Position numbers and translations under genes: made by a program. DNA of 64,000 nt from Thiocystis violascens (GTDB lineage: Bacteria > Pseudomonadota > Gammaproteobacteria > Chromatiales > Chromatiaceae). The notes under the pieces were generated by a model. It was given only the letters and a program-made list of their open reading frames with translations, searched no databases and was not told the DNA's origin. The DNA lies in the NCBI GenBank assembly GCA_020721065.1, contig DYNM01000001.1, positions 62,001 through 126,000 of the forward strand. The letters run 5' to 3'. Of this stretch, positions 1 through 12,113 are shown piece by piece (within the stretch, counting starts at the first letter, position 1; each line of letters starts with the position of its first letter).

Positions 1-2
1 AA

Positions 3-2242
<2,240 letters not shown>

Positions 2243-2245
2243 AAT

Positions 2246-2950
2246 ATGAGCAAATTGTCTTACCAAGAGCGACAGGCGAAGATCAAAACCTATTTTGATC
2301 GCACCGCTGCTGATGCGTGGTCAAAACTGACCTCGGACGCCAAAGTTAGTCGCATTCGGGAAACGGTTCGCGCCGGACGCGATGACATGCGCGGCACGTT
2401 ATTGAGCTGGCTGCCGGCTGATTTGACGGGCAAACGGTTGTTGGATGCCGGCTGCGGCACGGGATTGCTGGCAATTGAAGCGGCGCGACGCGGCGCGGAA
2501 GTGATCGCCATTGATGTTGCGCCGACGCTGATTGACATTGCCCGCGAGCGGATGCCGAGCGATTTGGGCGCGGGTTCGATCACTTTTCAAGCTGGCGATA
2601 TGCTTGATCCGGCGCACGGGCAATTTGATTATGTGGTGGCGATGGATTCGTTGATTCATTATCGCCCTGAGGATGCAGTGAAGGTGCTCGCTGGGCTGGC
2701 GCAGCGCACCAATTCCTCAATTGTGTTTACTTTTGCGCCGCGCACCGTGCCCTTGACGCTGATGCTGGCGATTGGGCGGTTGTTTCCGCGCAGCGACCGC
2801 TCACCAGCGATTGAGCCGGTGAGTGAGAAGGCGATGCGCAAACGGATCGCAGCGGATGATGAGTTGCAGGGTTGGGATGCCCAGCGCACGCGGCGCATTA
2901 TTTTGGGTTTTTACATGTCTCAGGCTTTGGAGCTGGTGCGCCAAGGTTGA
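2246..2950 (+). CDS. bchM: Magnesium protoporphyrin IX methyltransferase
   Basis: SAM-methyltransferase motif LLDAGCGTGLLAIEAARRGAEVIAIDVAP; position after bchL. Confidence 0.94.
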   Translation: MSKLSYQERQAKIKTYFDRTAADAWSKLTSDAKVSRIRETVRAGRDDMRGTLLSWLPADLTGKRLLDAGCGTGLLAIEAARRGAEVIAIDVAPTLIDIARERMPSDLGAGSITFQAGDMLDPAHGQFDYVVAMDSLIHYRPEDAVKVLAGLAQRTNSSIVFTFAPRTVPLTLMLAIGRLFPRSDRSPAIEPVSEKAMRKRIAADDELQGWDAQRTRRIILGFYMSQALELVRQG

Positions 2951-2964
2951 GATGTTTGTTCGGC

Positions 2965-2982
2965 CTAGCCATTTGCGGCTAG
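2965..2982 (+). other. Short intercistronic hairpin between bchM and puhA
   Basis: CTAGCC-atttgc-GGCTAG, 6-bp perfect stem, no T-tract. Confidence 0.4.
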
Positions 2983-3010
2983 TTATTCTCAATCCTACGG
3001 AGGTTATATC

Positions 3011-3790
3011 GTGTCTGCTGCCCTCACTGACTATCTTGATGTTGCCCAAATTTCGATTTGGGCGTTTTGGTTCTTTTTCGCTGGGCTGGTCTACTATTTA
3101 CACCGCGAAGACAAGCGCGAAGGGTATCCGCTGGAATCCAGTCGCACTGATCGGTCTGGTGGGCGCGTGAAAGTGGTTGGTTTCCCCGCAATGCCAACGC
3201 CAAAAACGTTTGTTCTGCCTCACAACGCTGGCACTGTTTCTGTTCCACGTCAGGAAGCAGTGGCAGCCGTCAACGCGACGCCAGCAGCACCATTTTCTGG
3301 CGCACCGCTGATTCCAAACGGTGATCCAATGCTGTCGGCATTCGGTCCGGGCGCGTCACCTGATCGGGAAAAACATCCTGATTTGACTCATGAAGGCGCA
3401 CCGAAAATCGTACCGCTGCGCGTTGCCACTGATTTCTCCATTGCTGCGCGTGATCCTGACCCACGCGGCATGACCGTCATTGGATTGGATGGCGAAGTTG
3501 GCGGCACCGTAACGGATGTGTGGGTGGATCGTTCCGAGCCACAAATTCGTTATTTAGAAATGAAAGTTGCACAAGGCGGTAAACAAGCACTGTTGCCGAT
3601 TAACTTCTGCAAATTCAATAAAAAAGCGCGTACAATCAAGGTACTAGCAATTAAAGCAGCGCATTTTGTTAATGTACCTGCATTAAGTAATCCTGATCAA
3701 ATTACGCTTTTTGAAGAAGATAAAGTATGTGCTTACTATGGTGGTGGCAAATTGTATGCCACTCCAGAACGTGCCGAGCCGCTGCTGTGA
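3011..3790 (+). CDS. puhA: Photosynthetic reaction centre H subunit
   Basis: N-terminal TM segment followed by [16 protein letters not shown]-terminal PRC-barrel region ([27 protein letters not shown]); GTG start. Confidence 0.95.
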   Translation: MSAALTDYLDVAQISIWAFWFFFAGLVYYLHREDKREGYPLESSRTDRSGGRVKVVGFPAMPTPKTFVLPHNAGTVSVPRQEAVAAVNATPAAPFSGAPLIPNGDPMLSAFGPGASPDREKHPDLTHEGAPKIVPLRVATDFSIAARDPDPRGMTVIGLDGEVGGTVTDVWVDRSEPQIRYLEMKVAQGGKQALLPINFCKFNKKARTIKVLAIKAAHFVNVPALSNPDQITLFEEDKVCAYYGGGKLYATPERAEPLL

Positions 3791-4404
3791 AGGAATACGA
3801 CTTCGAGCCAGTTCGAGGCTTGCCAGAACAACTTCCTCCGGGTGAGGAAGTGCTTTGGCAAGGTACGCCTAGTTGGACCGCATTGGCACAGCGTGCCTTT
3901 CATGTCCGCACCGTTGGGTTGTACTTCGCGCTGCTCGTGGTCTGGCGCATCGCCGTCGATTGGTCTAGCGACTCATCGGTGGCGAGTGCGTTATTAGGGG
4001 TGCTTTGGATCATCATTTTGGGCGCAGTCGCGGTTGGCGCACTCGCCTTGCTGGGTTGGGCGATGAGTCGCGCCACGATTTACACCATTACAAATCAACG
4101 GGTTGTAATGCGCGTTGGCGTGGCAATTCAGATGATTATGAATTTACCCTTCAAACAGATTCGCGCTGCAGATTTGAAACGTTATACCGATGGCACTGGT
4201 GATATTCCGCTGCTATTAGCAGAAACAGCGCATCCGTCATACATTATCTTTTGGCCGCATGTGCGTCCTTGGCATTTTTCGCCACCGCAGCCCATGTTGC
4301 GCACCATTCCCGATGCTGAACACGTTGCGGCACTTCTCGCGGATGCGCTTAAAGCGTATGCAGCAGAACAAGTAACGAATACGGCTGCTGATACTACTGA
4401 ATAA
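3787..4404 (+). CDS. puhB: Photosynthetic complex assembly protein PuhB
   Basis: [30 protein letters not shown] start; GTG start overlaps puhA stop; TM segments and PH-like region. Confidence 0.92.
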   Translation: MKEYDFEPVRGLPEQLPPGEEVLWQGTPSWTALAQRAFHVRTVGLYFALLVVWRIAVDWSSDSSVASALLGVLWIIILGAVAVGALALLGWAMSRATIYTITNQRVVMRVGVAIQMIMNLPFKQIRAADLKRYTDGTGDIPLLLAETAHPSYIIFWPHVRPWHFSPPQPMLRTIPDAEHVAALLADALKAYAAEQVTNTAADTTE

Positions 4405-4437
4405 CATTCAGGACTTTTTAATCAACGAGGTTTTCCA

Positions 4438-4911
4438 GTGAGTGAAGCATTTGGTCATCGTCCGTTCCCCCGGGGCGTATTGATCGCGGTCGCGTCTTTA
4501 TTGGCTTTTATCATTGTGATGATTAGCATTGCGCGATTGACGGGAATGAAAATGGATCAAGCGGCGGTCACTCCTGAAGTGCAAGCGCGTGAAATTCGTT
4601 TCCAAGATGTTCCTGACGGTGGGCTGGCGGTTTATGACGTTAATACCAGCGAATTAATTACCACCTTACCGCCAGGTGAAGGTGGTTTCATTCGCGGCGT
4701 ATTGCGCACGATGGAACGGCAACGGAAAGGTTATCATGCAACGCTTGCCGAACCTTTTCACCTAGCGCGGCGCGAAGGTGGTGATATTACATTGCGCGAT
4801 CCCATCACTAGCATTCAACTTGAATTAAAAGCCTTTGGTGCCACCAATGCAGCCGCTTTTGCAACCTTACTACCACCGCCATTAGCCCCAGCGCCGCCGC
4901 AACAACAATAG
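4438..4911 (+). CDS. puhC: Photosynthetic complex assembly protein PuhC
   Basis: Single N-terminal TM, then FQDVPDGGLAVYD...GEGGFIRGVLRTMERQR; position after puhB. Confidence 0.9.
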   Translation: MSEAFGHRPFPRGVLIAVASLLAFIIVMISIARLTGMKMDQAAVTPEVQAREIRFQDVPDGGLAVYDVNTSELITTLPPGEGGFIRGVLRTMERQRKGYHATLAEPFHLARREGGDITLRDPITSIQLELKAFGATNAAAFATLLPPPLAPAPPQQQ

Positions 4912-5065
4912 TATTGTTATGCGCGAATACAAATTTAATCAGTAACTTTGTCAATTCTCGCCTCGTGTGATGCGGTGCCTTCATTCAATAATACGCATTG
5001 ACTTGCGTTAATCCTCGGCTGACACCAACTCGGTTCTGAAGCAGCACGATAGTTGGGTTTTATTC

Positions 5066-5842
5066 ATGTCTGACTTCGGTATTCCGATCTTATTTGCCTT
5101 AGGACTATGGTGGTTTAGCACCGGCGTAGTTCTTTATGTCGATAATTTACCTGGACGAACTTTCCACTGGACCATGCTCGGCGGTGCAGCGGTGCTGGCT
5201 ATTGCAACTTTTGGCTTTGTTGTGAGCAGCGCCACCATGACTGTCGTAATGAATTATGCCGCCTTTACCTGCGGTATTGTCATTTGGGGGGTTTTAGAAA
5301 TGAGTTATTTCACTGGGTATGCAATTGGTCCACGCAAAACTCCTTGTCCCCAACATTGTTCGCATTGGCAACGGTTTGGTCTAGCCATTATGACGAGCCT
5401 GTACCATGAATTAGCCATTATGGTCACGGGGTTATTTCTCATTATTATCTCGTGGGATGAACCCAATCAAGTCGGTACTTGGACTTTTATGGTGCTGTGG
5501 TTGATGCGCTGGAGCGCCAAATTAAATTTATTCTTTGGTGTCCCTAATCTCAATGAAAACTGGTTGCCAGAACCGCTCCGCTATTTGAAAACCTATATGA
5601 TAAAACGCAGCATGAACCTGTTGTTTCCATTTTCAGTAACTGTCGCAACGGTCATTGTCGTATTGATTATTTTGAAAGCGATGACAATACAAGTGACTGA
5701 TGCTGAAGCAGTCGGGTTTATACTGGTTGCAACCTTATTAGCATTAGCCATTTTAGAACACTGGTTTTTAGTGTTACCGATTCCTGATGAAGCACTTTGG
5801 CGATGGGCGCTGCCAGCAAAACAGAGCAACCCGCACCGCTAG
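5066..5842 (+). CDS. puhE: Photosynthetic complex assembly protein 2 (PuhE family)
   Basis: Multi-TM protein with SLYHELAI and WMRWSAKLNLFFGVPNLNE-type motifs; end of the puh cluster. Confidence 0.88.
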   Translation: MSDFGIPILFALGLWWFSTGVVLYVDNLPGRTFHWTMLGGAAVLAIATFGFVVSSATMTVVMNYAAFTCGIVIWGVLEMSYFTGYAIGPRKTPCPQHCSHWQRFGLAIMTSLYHELAIMVTGLFLIIISWDEPNQVGTWTFMVLWLMRWSAKLNLFFGVPNLNENWLPEPLRYLKTYMIKRSMNLLFPFSVTVATVIVVLIILKAMTIQVTDAEAVGFILVATLLALAILEHWFLVLPIPDEALWRWALPAKQSNPHR

Positions 5843-5887
5843 AATGTCAATTGATCACCTATTTAACTTTGGTAATGAGAAGACGCG

Positions 5888-8398
5888 ATGACGATTAAAT
5901 CTGATCGGTGGATTCGACGGATGGCTGAACAAGGAATGATTGAGCCATTTGAACCTTTTCAGGTGCGAGAAGGCGCTCACGGGCGCGTGATTTCTTATGG
6001 CACATCGAGCTATGGTTACGACGTGCGCTGCGCTGATGAATTCAAAATTTTTACCAATATCAATTCGACTATTATTGATCCAAAAAACTTTGATTCAAAT
6101 AGCTTTGTTGATTTTAAGGCTGATGTTTGCATTATTCCACCCAATTCATTTGTATTGGCGCGTACAGTCGAATACTTTCGTATTCCGCGTAATGTATTGA
6201 CCATTTGTTTAGGAAAATGTTTAACGGCAGAAACCCGAGTTGTTGATGCTGAATCTGGCGCATATCTTCCAATTGTTGATTTTGCTTTTGGTCGCACGAC
6301 CATTGGAATGCAGGATTGGCATTTGAAACCAGTTAAAGTTGGAGGATTTCTGCCGCAAGGTATTAAACCTGTTTATGAATTGACGACTAAAACTGGCTTA
6401 AAAATACAAGCGACGGCAAACCATCCTTTTCGCCAATTACATGGTTGGACAGCATTAAATCAGTTGAAACGAGGTGATCGGATTGCTGTTGCGCGTGAGA
6501 TTCCTGTTTTTGGTAAAACTCCATTGCCAGATTGGGAAGCAATTTTACTGGGTTTAATGATTTCCGAAGGGCAATGTAAAACGCCTAGTTATAGTCCGAC
6601 CTTTAGCACTGGTGACGCAGTATTGGCTGATTTAGTGAAGCACTGTGTAAAAAATGGTGGTCTGGGTGAAGTAACGTTTAATGGTCAGTATGGTTATCGT
6701 TTGGTGAATAAAGCTGGGCGGGGAGGAAAACCAGAACGCAATCGCGCTTACCAATGGCTTATTCAGTATCAATTAAATGTGACTGCTGAGAGTAAATTTG
6801 TTCCACAGGCGATCTTTATGTCGCCTAAAGAAACGACGCGCTTATTTTTAAGGGCGCTTTTTTCTGGTGATGGTGGTGTTTACCGTAGTGGCGAGGTTTT
6901 TTATATTGAGTATTACTCAAAATCACGCCGTTTAATTGAAGATGTTCATCACCTGTTGTTACGGTTTGGCATTTTATCGCTGATTCGTCACAAAATAACA
7001 GCGATTAACACAGATGCCTATCGTGTTCAAATCACAGACCGAGAACAAATACAGCGGTTTGCAAAAGAGATCGGTTTTTGGGCAGAGTCGATTAAACAGG
7101 TGCGCTTAGAACAAGAGATATTACCAGCATTCAAAGATGCGCCTCATCGGTTGCGCAGCAACTTTGATACGTTACCGCAAGCAGCTTGGGAATTGATGAA
7201 AAATGCTGTTTCATACGCAGGGACAAGCCTAAATCAGTTGGGAGTCAGCACTCGTCCGACACAATCTCTGCCGTATCCTTTAGCTAATCAAGTTGCTGTG
7301 GCTACTCAATACGATGAGCTTTCGCTTTTAGTTGATGGGCCTGTTTGGGATGTCGTCACTGATATTCAGTTTATTGGTGAAAAAGAAGTGTTTGATTTAA
7401 ACATTCCTAATGTTCACAATTTTCTAGCGAATGACATCATTGTTCATAATTCGACGTATGCACGTTGTTTTAGAGGAGATACTCGCGTTGCATTAGTAGA
7501 TGGTTCTGCGCCAACATTAGAAGAAATGGCTATTTGTGCTGAACAAGGAGAATTGTTTTGGGGCTATAGCATTGGTGCAAATGGTCGCTTGATTGTAACG
7601 CAACTCGATGCCCCTCGCTATATTGGACGCGATAGTTTAATTGAAGTGAAATTAGATAATGAGAAAAGTATCTTTGCAACACCAGATCACTTATTTATGT
7701 TGCGTGATGGACGCTGGATGACTGCTGGTGAGCTGAAACCTGGGGCTTCGTTAATGCCATTATATCGGCAACTCGCACGAGGTTATGAAATGGTTTATCA
7801 GCCGTTAAGCGGTGATTTATATCCTACGCATCGTTTAGCAGATGAATGGAGTTTGCGTCATGGTTTGTATCAAGACGAACCTAAAACTCATCGTCATATA
7901 GAACATGCACGACAAGGTGAACGAATGAAAGCGGTTTGGGAACGTAGTCCAGATAGACATCTGCGTCAGGCTGAACTTGCCAGTCTGTTAAACTGTGATC
8001 GCACTGTATTCAGACGTTTTCCGCATATCATTGATTCATTTCGTGGACACAAAACCGCAGAAAAACAAAATCATAAAGTGGTTTCTGTACGACCGATTAC
8101 AGGCGACCATGATGTTTTTTGTTTAACTGTTCCTGAAGCAGGTAATTTCGCACTAGATAACGGTGTTTTTGTTCACAATTGCGGCATTATTGTGAATGTA
8201 ACGCCTTTAGAACCGGAATGGGAAGGACACGTCACTTTAGAGTTTTCTAATACTACGCCATTACCTGCTAAAATTTATGCCAATGAAGGTATCGCACAAA
8301 TTTTATTTTTTGAATCTGATGAAATTTGCGCAACATCTTATAAAGATCGCAATGGCAAATATCAAGGACAACGCGGCGTCACCTTACCAAAATCGTGA
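5888..8398 (+). CDS. dcd: dCTP deaminase precursor interrupted by two inteins (836 aa; 187 aa after predicted splicing)
   Basis: N-extein [21 protein letters not shown]...[10 protein letters not shown], middle extein STYAR, C-extein [40 protein letters not shown]...[10 protein letters not shown] together form a complete Dcd. Confidence 0.97.
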   Translation: MTIKSDRWIRRMAEQGMIEPFEPFQVREGAHGRVISYGTSSYGYDVRCADEFKIFTNINSTIIDPKNFDSNSFVDFKADVCIIPPNSFVLARTVEYFRIPRNVLTICLGKCLTAETRVVDAESGAYLPIVDFAFGRTTIGMQDWHLKPVKVGGFLPQGIKPVYELTTKTGLKIQATANHPFRQLHGWTALNQLKRGDRIAVAREIPVFGKTPLPDWEAILLGLMISEGQCKTPSYSPTFSTGDAVLADLVKHCVKNGGLGEVTFNGQYGYRLVNKAGRGGKPERNRAYQWLIQYQLNVTAESKFVPQAIFMSPKETTRLFLRALFSGDGGVYRSGEVFYIEYYSKSRRLIEDVHHLLLRFGILSLIRHKITAINTDAYRVQITDREQIQRFAKEIGFWAESIKQVRLEQEILPAFKDAPHRLRSNFDTLPQAAWELMKNAVSYAGTSLNQLGVSTRPTQSLPYPLANQVAVATQYDELSLLVDGPVWDVVTDIQFIGEKEVFDLNIPNVHNFLANDIIVHNSTYARCFRGDTRVALVDGSAPTLEEMAICAEQGELFWGYSIGANGRLIVTQLDAPRYIGRDSLIEVKLDNEKSIFATPDHLFMLRDGRWMTAGELKPGASLMPLYRQLARGYEMVYQPLSGDLYPTHRLADEWSLRHGLYQDEPKTHRHIEHARQGERMKAVWERSPDRHLRQAELASLLNCDRTVFRRFPHIIDSFRGHKTAEKQNHKVVSVRPITGDHDVFCLTVPEAGNFALDNGVFVHNCGIIVNVTPLEPEWEGHVTLEFSNTTPLPAKIYANEGIAQILFFESDEICATSYKDRNGKYQGQRGVTLPKS
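6218..7450 (+). other. Intein 1 in dcd (411 aa, LAGLIDADG homing endonuclease type)
   Basis: Starts Cys (CLTAETRV), block [18 protein letters not shown]-like [10 protein letters not shown] and [13 protein letters not shown], ends DIIVHN followed by Ser+1; flanks join as Dcd ...GK|STYAR. Confidence 0.95.
7466..8179 (+). other. Intein 2 in dcd (238 aa, reduced or degenerate endonuclease region)
   Basis: Starts Cys (CFRGDTRV), block [11 protein letters not shown], ends NGVFVHN followed by Cys+1; flanks join as STYAR|CGI. Confidence 0.94.
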
Positions 8399-9180
8399 AC
8401 ACGACCGTAACATCTGGAGCATTTGATCGCTCCACCCGCTTGTTTATTATTCTCGGCGGTTTTTTCATTTGTAACGCGCTGATTGCTGAATTCGTTGGCG
8501 TCAAAATTTTTGCGCTTGAAGCAACACTCGGTTTACCACCTGTTCATTGGCAACTGTTACAACAAACCGGTTCTTTAAACTTCACCGCTGGGGTGTTGTT
8601 ATGGCCGGTCGTTTTTGTGATGACCGATGTCATTAACGAATACTACGGACAACGCGGAGTACGCTTTCTTTCTTATTTAACTGTGGGCTTGATTGTCTAT
8701 GCGTTTGTATTCGCTTATCTTGCCATTGAATTAGTGCCAGCCGATTGGTGGGTGACAACTCAGGCTGATCATGGAGTGCCAGATATGCAGGCAGCATTTC
8801 GGGCAATTTTTGGGCAAGGGTTGTGGATTATTATTGGTTCAGTCGTTGCATTTTTAGTAGGGCAATTATTAGACGTTGCGTTATTTCAAGCCATTCGGCG
8901 CGTTACTGGACAACGTTATTTGTGGCTGCGGGCAACCGGATCAACTTTTGTTTCACAACTCGTCGATAGTGTTGTCGTTTTGTACATTGCATTTGTATTA
9001 GGTCCGCAGCAATGGTCGATTGATTTATTTTTGGCGGTTGCTATAGTCAATTATGCTTATAAAGTTGTGATCGCGCTTTTATTAACGCCGCTGCTTTATT
9101 TGGTTCACGCCATAATTGATCGTTATTTGGGGGCAAGTTTTGCGGCGGCGCAACAGGAAAATTGCTCCAAAGTGGTCTAA
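8395..9180 (+). CDS. Queuosine precursor transporter-like (YhhQ/VUT family) membrane protein
   Basis: Multi-[23 protein letters not shown] and [18 protein letters not shown] motifs; GTG start overlaps dcd stop. Confidence 0.87.
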   Translation: MNTTVTSGAFDRSTRLFIILGGFFICNALIAEFVGVKIFALEATLGLPPVHWQLLQQTGSLNFTAGVLLWPVVFVMTDVINEYYGQRGVRFLSYLTVGLIVYAFVFAYLAIELVPADWWVTTQADHGVPDMQAAFRAIFGQGLWIIIGSVVAFLVGQLLDVALFQAIRRVTGQRYLWLRATGSTFVSQLVDSVVVLYIAFVLGPQQWSIDLFLAVAIVNYAYKVVIALLLTPLLYLVHAIIDRYLGASFAAAQQENCSKVV

Positions 9181-9219
9181 ACTCAATAACAAGTGGAACC
9201 AAAGTTGAGGAGCACGCTC

Positions 9220-9453
9220 ATGTTACTTTCTGGTGTCAATCAGGTGGGAATGCGCGGGTTGCAATACGGTATGGAAGGCTTGCGCCAAGACGCGACTGAA
9301 CTTGCGGATGCACGTCAATTAGAGGGCAATGCGGATAACATTGCTCCGCCATTACTGGATGAAAATCTACAGTTGCAACAATTGCAATCCGCAGCAAAAG
9401 TGATTGATGTGGGCACTGAAGTATTTAGAACCACAATTGATATTACTGCTTAA
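9220..9453 (+). CDS. Small conserved-looking protein resembling a flagellar rod/hook C-terminal segment
   Basis: MLLSGVNQVGMRGLQYGMEGL...QLQSAAKVIDVGTEVFRTTIDITA; tail resembles FlgE/FlgG C-terminal heptads; upstream in-frame start at 9193 also possible. Confidence 0.5.
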   Translation: MLLSGVNQVGMRGLQYGMEGLRQDATELADARQLEGNADNIAPPLLDENLQLQQLQSAAKVIDVGTEVFRTTIDITA

Positions 9454-9477
9454 TCCATCACAACACAGATTGAAAAA

Positions 9478-10347
9478 ATGACGTTTCGACTGTTTTATTT
9501 ATTCTGTTTATTGATTCCATTTGCGGCACACGCAGAGCCGCTGCACGTTTTTGTCAGCGTGTTGCCGCAGCAAATGATGGTTGAACGTGTCGGCGGGGCG
9601 CATGTCATCGCGGAAACGTTGGTCAAACCCGGCTCTAGTCCGCACACCTACGAACCGACGCCCAGTCAAATTGCGCGATTGGCGCAAGCGGATTTGTACG
9701 TTCACATCGGGATGCCGTTTGAAGCCGCGTGGCTGCCGCGCATTCAAGCGATCAATCCGACCTTGCATTTGCTGGATGTGCGCTTGGGTATCGCGCTGCG
9801 TCCGCTTGCCGCGCATTCGCACGATGAGGACGCAGCAGCGGCGCACGATCACACGGCGCTTGATCCGCACATTTGGACGAATCCGCTGCTGGTCAAGCAG
9901 ATCGCAGCGACGCTGGAAACCACGCTCGCCGCGCTCGACCCCGCTCACGCTGCCGACTATCGCGCCAATCTCACTAATTTTATCAATGAGTTAGATGCAC
10001 TTGACCGCGATATCCGCGCCGAATTAGCCAGCGTCACTGCCCGTCGGTTCATGGTCTTTCATCCGGCGTGGGGCTATTTCGCTGCCGCGTATGGGCTGGA
10101 GCAGGTTCCAATTGAATTGAGCGGCAAGGAACCCAGCGCCCAACGCTTGGCGGCGTTGATCGAACAGGCGCAACGCGAAGGCGTGCGCGTGATCATCGTC
10201 CAGCCGCAATTTCCGCGTAAAGCGGCGGCGCAAGTTGCGCAAGCGATTGATGGCACAGTAGAAAGTGTTGATCCACTGGCCGCCGAATACTTCGCCACCC
10301 TGCGCCAGCTCGCCCATCTCATCGCTCACTCGGCACCGCAACCATGA
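9478..10347 (+). CDS. Metal (Zn/Mn) ABC transporter substrate-binding protein, ZnuA-like
   Basis: Signal peptide; GSSPHTYEPTPSQ; His-rich loop HSHDEDAAAAHDHTALDPHIWTNP; FHPAWGYFA. Confidence 0.9.
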   Translation: MTFRLFYLFCLLIPFAAHAEPLHVFVSVLPQQMMVERVGGAHVIAETLVKPGSSPHTYEPTPSQIARLAQADLYVHIGMPFEAAWLPRIQAINPTLHLLDVRLGIALRPLAAHSHDEDAAAAHDHTALDPHIWTNPLLVKQIAATLETTLAALDPAHAADYRANLTNFINELDALDRDIRAELASVTARRFMVFHPAWGYFAAAYGLEQVPIELSGKEPSAQRLAALIEQAQREGVRVIIVQPQFPRKAAAQVAQAIDGTVESVDPLAAEYFATLRQLAHLIAHSAPQP

Positions 10348-10862
10348 ACGACCGCACCTTTCTTCCGCTCAATCTCGCTGTGCTCACCGTCTCCGATAGT
10401 CGCACCGAAGAACAAGACACCTCGGGACACTTTCTCAAACACGCCGCCGAAGCTGCCGGTCATCGCGTGGTCGCCAAAAACATCATCCGCGATGACATTT
10501 ACCAATTGCGGGCGGTGTATTCGCGCTGGATCGCAGATGCCGCCGTTCACGTCATCATCAGCTCCGGTGGCACCGGCATCACCGGTCGTGACTGCACCCC
10601 GGAAGCGGTGAAACCGTTGCTAGATAAAGAGATTGCAGGTTTTGGCGAGCTTTTTCGGCAGGTGTCATTGACCGAAATCGGCACTTCCACCGTGCAATCT
10701 CGCGCCTTTGGCGGCGTGGCAAACGGCACCTTCATCTTCTGTTTACCCGGCTCGCCCGGCGCGTGTCGCACTGCGTGGGAGCAGATTTTGCTGCCGCAAT
10801 TAGACAACCGCACCCGTCCCTGCAACTTCGCGCAATTGATCCCGCGCCTGCTTGAGCACTGA
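10344..10862 (+). CDS. moaB: Molybdenum cofactor biosynthesis protein B
   Basis: LTVSDSRTEEQDTSG, SSGGTGITGRDCTPEAVKPL, FCLPGSPGACRTAWEQIL. Confidence 0.95.
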   Translation: MNDRTFLPLNLAVLTVSDSRTEEQDTSGHFLKHAAEAAGHRVVAKNIIRDDIYQLRAVYSRWIADAAVHVIISSGGTGITGRDCTPEAVKPLLDKEIAGFGELFRQVSLTEIGTSTVQSRAFGGVANGTFIFCLPGSPGACRTAWEQILLPQLDNRTRPCNFAQLIPRLLEH

Positions 10863-10865
10863 AAA

Positions 10866-12104
10866 ATGACGACATCGAACGCACCACGCCGCCAGATTTT
10901 GAGTAAACAGGAAGCGGTGGATTTTGTGCTGGCGCAGGTCGCGCCGCTGACTGAAATGGACACGATTCCGCTGGATGCCGCGCTGGGGCGGGTGCTGGCG
11001 CAGCCGCTGGTGAGCGCCATTAACGTGCCGAGTTGGGATAACAGCGCGATGGACGGTTACGCCATTCGTCACGCCGATCTTGCCGCGCACAATGGGCAAT
11101 TGCCCGTCGCGCAGCGCATTCCCGCTGGCAGCACTGGCGTGGCGTTGGAGCCGGGGACGGCAGCGCGGATTTTCACCGGCGCACCGATTCCCGCTGGCGC
11201 AGATACGGTCGTGGTGCAGGAAAATTGCGAGCGTGATGGCGAGTGGGTGCGCATTCCGCTGGACTGCAAAGCGGGCACCAATATCCGCTGCATCGGTGAA
11301 GATGTCCGTGCTGGCGCGGCAATCTGCGCTGCGGGAACGCGCCTTGCTCCGCAACATCTGGGTTTGGCAGCGACGATTGGCGCAGCACAGGTGACGGTGT
11401 ATCAGCGGCTGCGCGTGGCGGTGTTGACCACCGGCGATGAGTTGGCGCAGCCCGGTGAAGCGTTGCAGCCCGGGCAAATCTACAATTCCAATCAATTCAT
11501 GCTGCACGGAATGCTACGGGCGTGGGGCTGCGAAGTGGTGGAGATCGGCAGCGTCGCTGACAGCCGTGCGGCGACAGTGGCGGCGTTGCAACGTGGCGCT
11601 CAAACAGCGGATTTAATCATCGCCAGCGGCGGCGTCTCGGTCGGTGAAGAAGATCATTTAAAACCGGCGCTGGAGGAACTCGGCAGTTTGGCGCTGTGGA
11701 ATATCAACATCCGCCCCGGCAAGCCGGTTGCGTTCGGCACCATCGCTGGTACGCCAGTACTCGGAACGCCGGGCAATCCCGTGTCGCTGTTTGTGACTTG
11801 CTGTTTATTTGCGCGACCGCTGGTGTTACGGCGGCAAGGCATCAGCGGCGATCTCACGCCGCGAGTGTTGAAAATCCGCGCTGGCTTCAATTGGCCAAAA
11901 CCGGATAAACGCGCTGAATTTCATCGCGCTCGCCTCCAAGCTGGCGCTGATGGTGAGCTGGAAGTGGCGGTATTTCCCACCCGTTCCTCGGCGGTGGTGT
12001 CGTCGCTGACGTGGGCGGATGGGTTGATTGAACTTGCGCCGGGGCGGGTGATTGCGCCCGGCGAAGTGGTTGATTTTCTGCCGTTTGCTGATTTGTTGCA
12101 CTGA
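10866..12104 (+). CDS. moeA: Molybdopterin molybdenumtransferase
   Basis: WDNSAMDGYA, FTGAPIPAGADTVVVQE, TTGDEL, ASGGVSVGEEDH, GTPGNPVS. Confidence 0.96.
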   Translation: MTTSNAPRRQILSKQEAVDFVLAQVAPLTEMDTIPLDAALGRVLAQPLVSAINVPSWDNSAMDGYAIRHADLAAHNGQLPVAQRIPAGSTGVALEPGTAARIFTGAPIPAGADTVVVQENCERDGEWVRIPLDCKAGTNIRCIGEDVRAGAAICAAGTRLAPQHLGLAATIGAAQVTVYQRLRVAVLTTGDELAQPGEALQPGQIYNSNQFMLHGMLRAWGCEVVEIGSVADSRAATVAALQRGAQTADLIIASGGVSVGEEDHLKPALEELGSLALWNINIRPGKPVAFGTIAGTPVLGTPGNPVSLFVTCCLFARPLVLRRQGISGDLTPRVLKIRAGFNWPKPDKRAEFHRARLQAGADGELEVAVFPTRSSAVVSSLTWADGLIELAPGRVIAPGEVVDFLPFADLLH

Positions 12105-12113
12105 GATAACCAC

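Noticed and set aside
2258-2276. TGT-N13-ACA sequence at the start of bchM considered as a PpsR/CrtJ-type site (TGT-N12-ACA)
   Set aside because: Spacing is off by one and it is inside the coding region; no second site nearby.
5888-8398. Alternative view that the 836-aa ORF is a fusion of Dcd with unrelated domains
   Set aside because: Both insertions begin with Cys and end with His-Asn plus Ser/Cys, have Hint block B motifs, and their removal restores an exact Dcd sequence across both junctions.
9508-9948. Long ORFs antisense to znuA, moaB, moeA, sdhA and others (for example 9508-9948 -, 10800-11507 -, 13963-14589 -)
   Set aside because: Low-complexity Arg/His/Pro-rich translations lying wholly inside well-supported genes; typical shadow ORFs in G/C-rich DNA.
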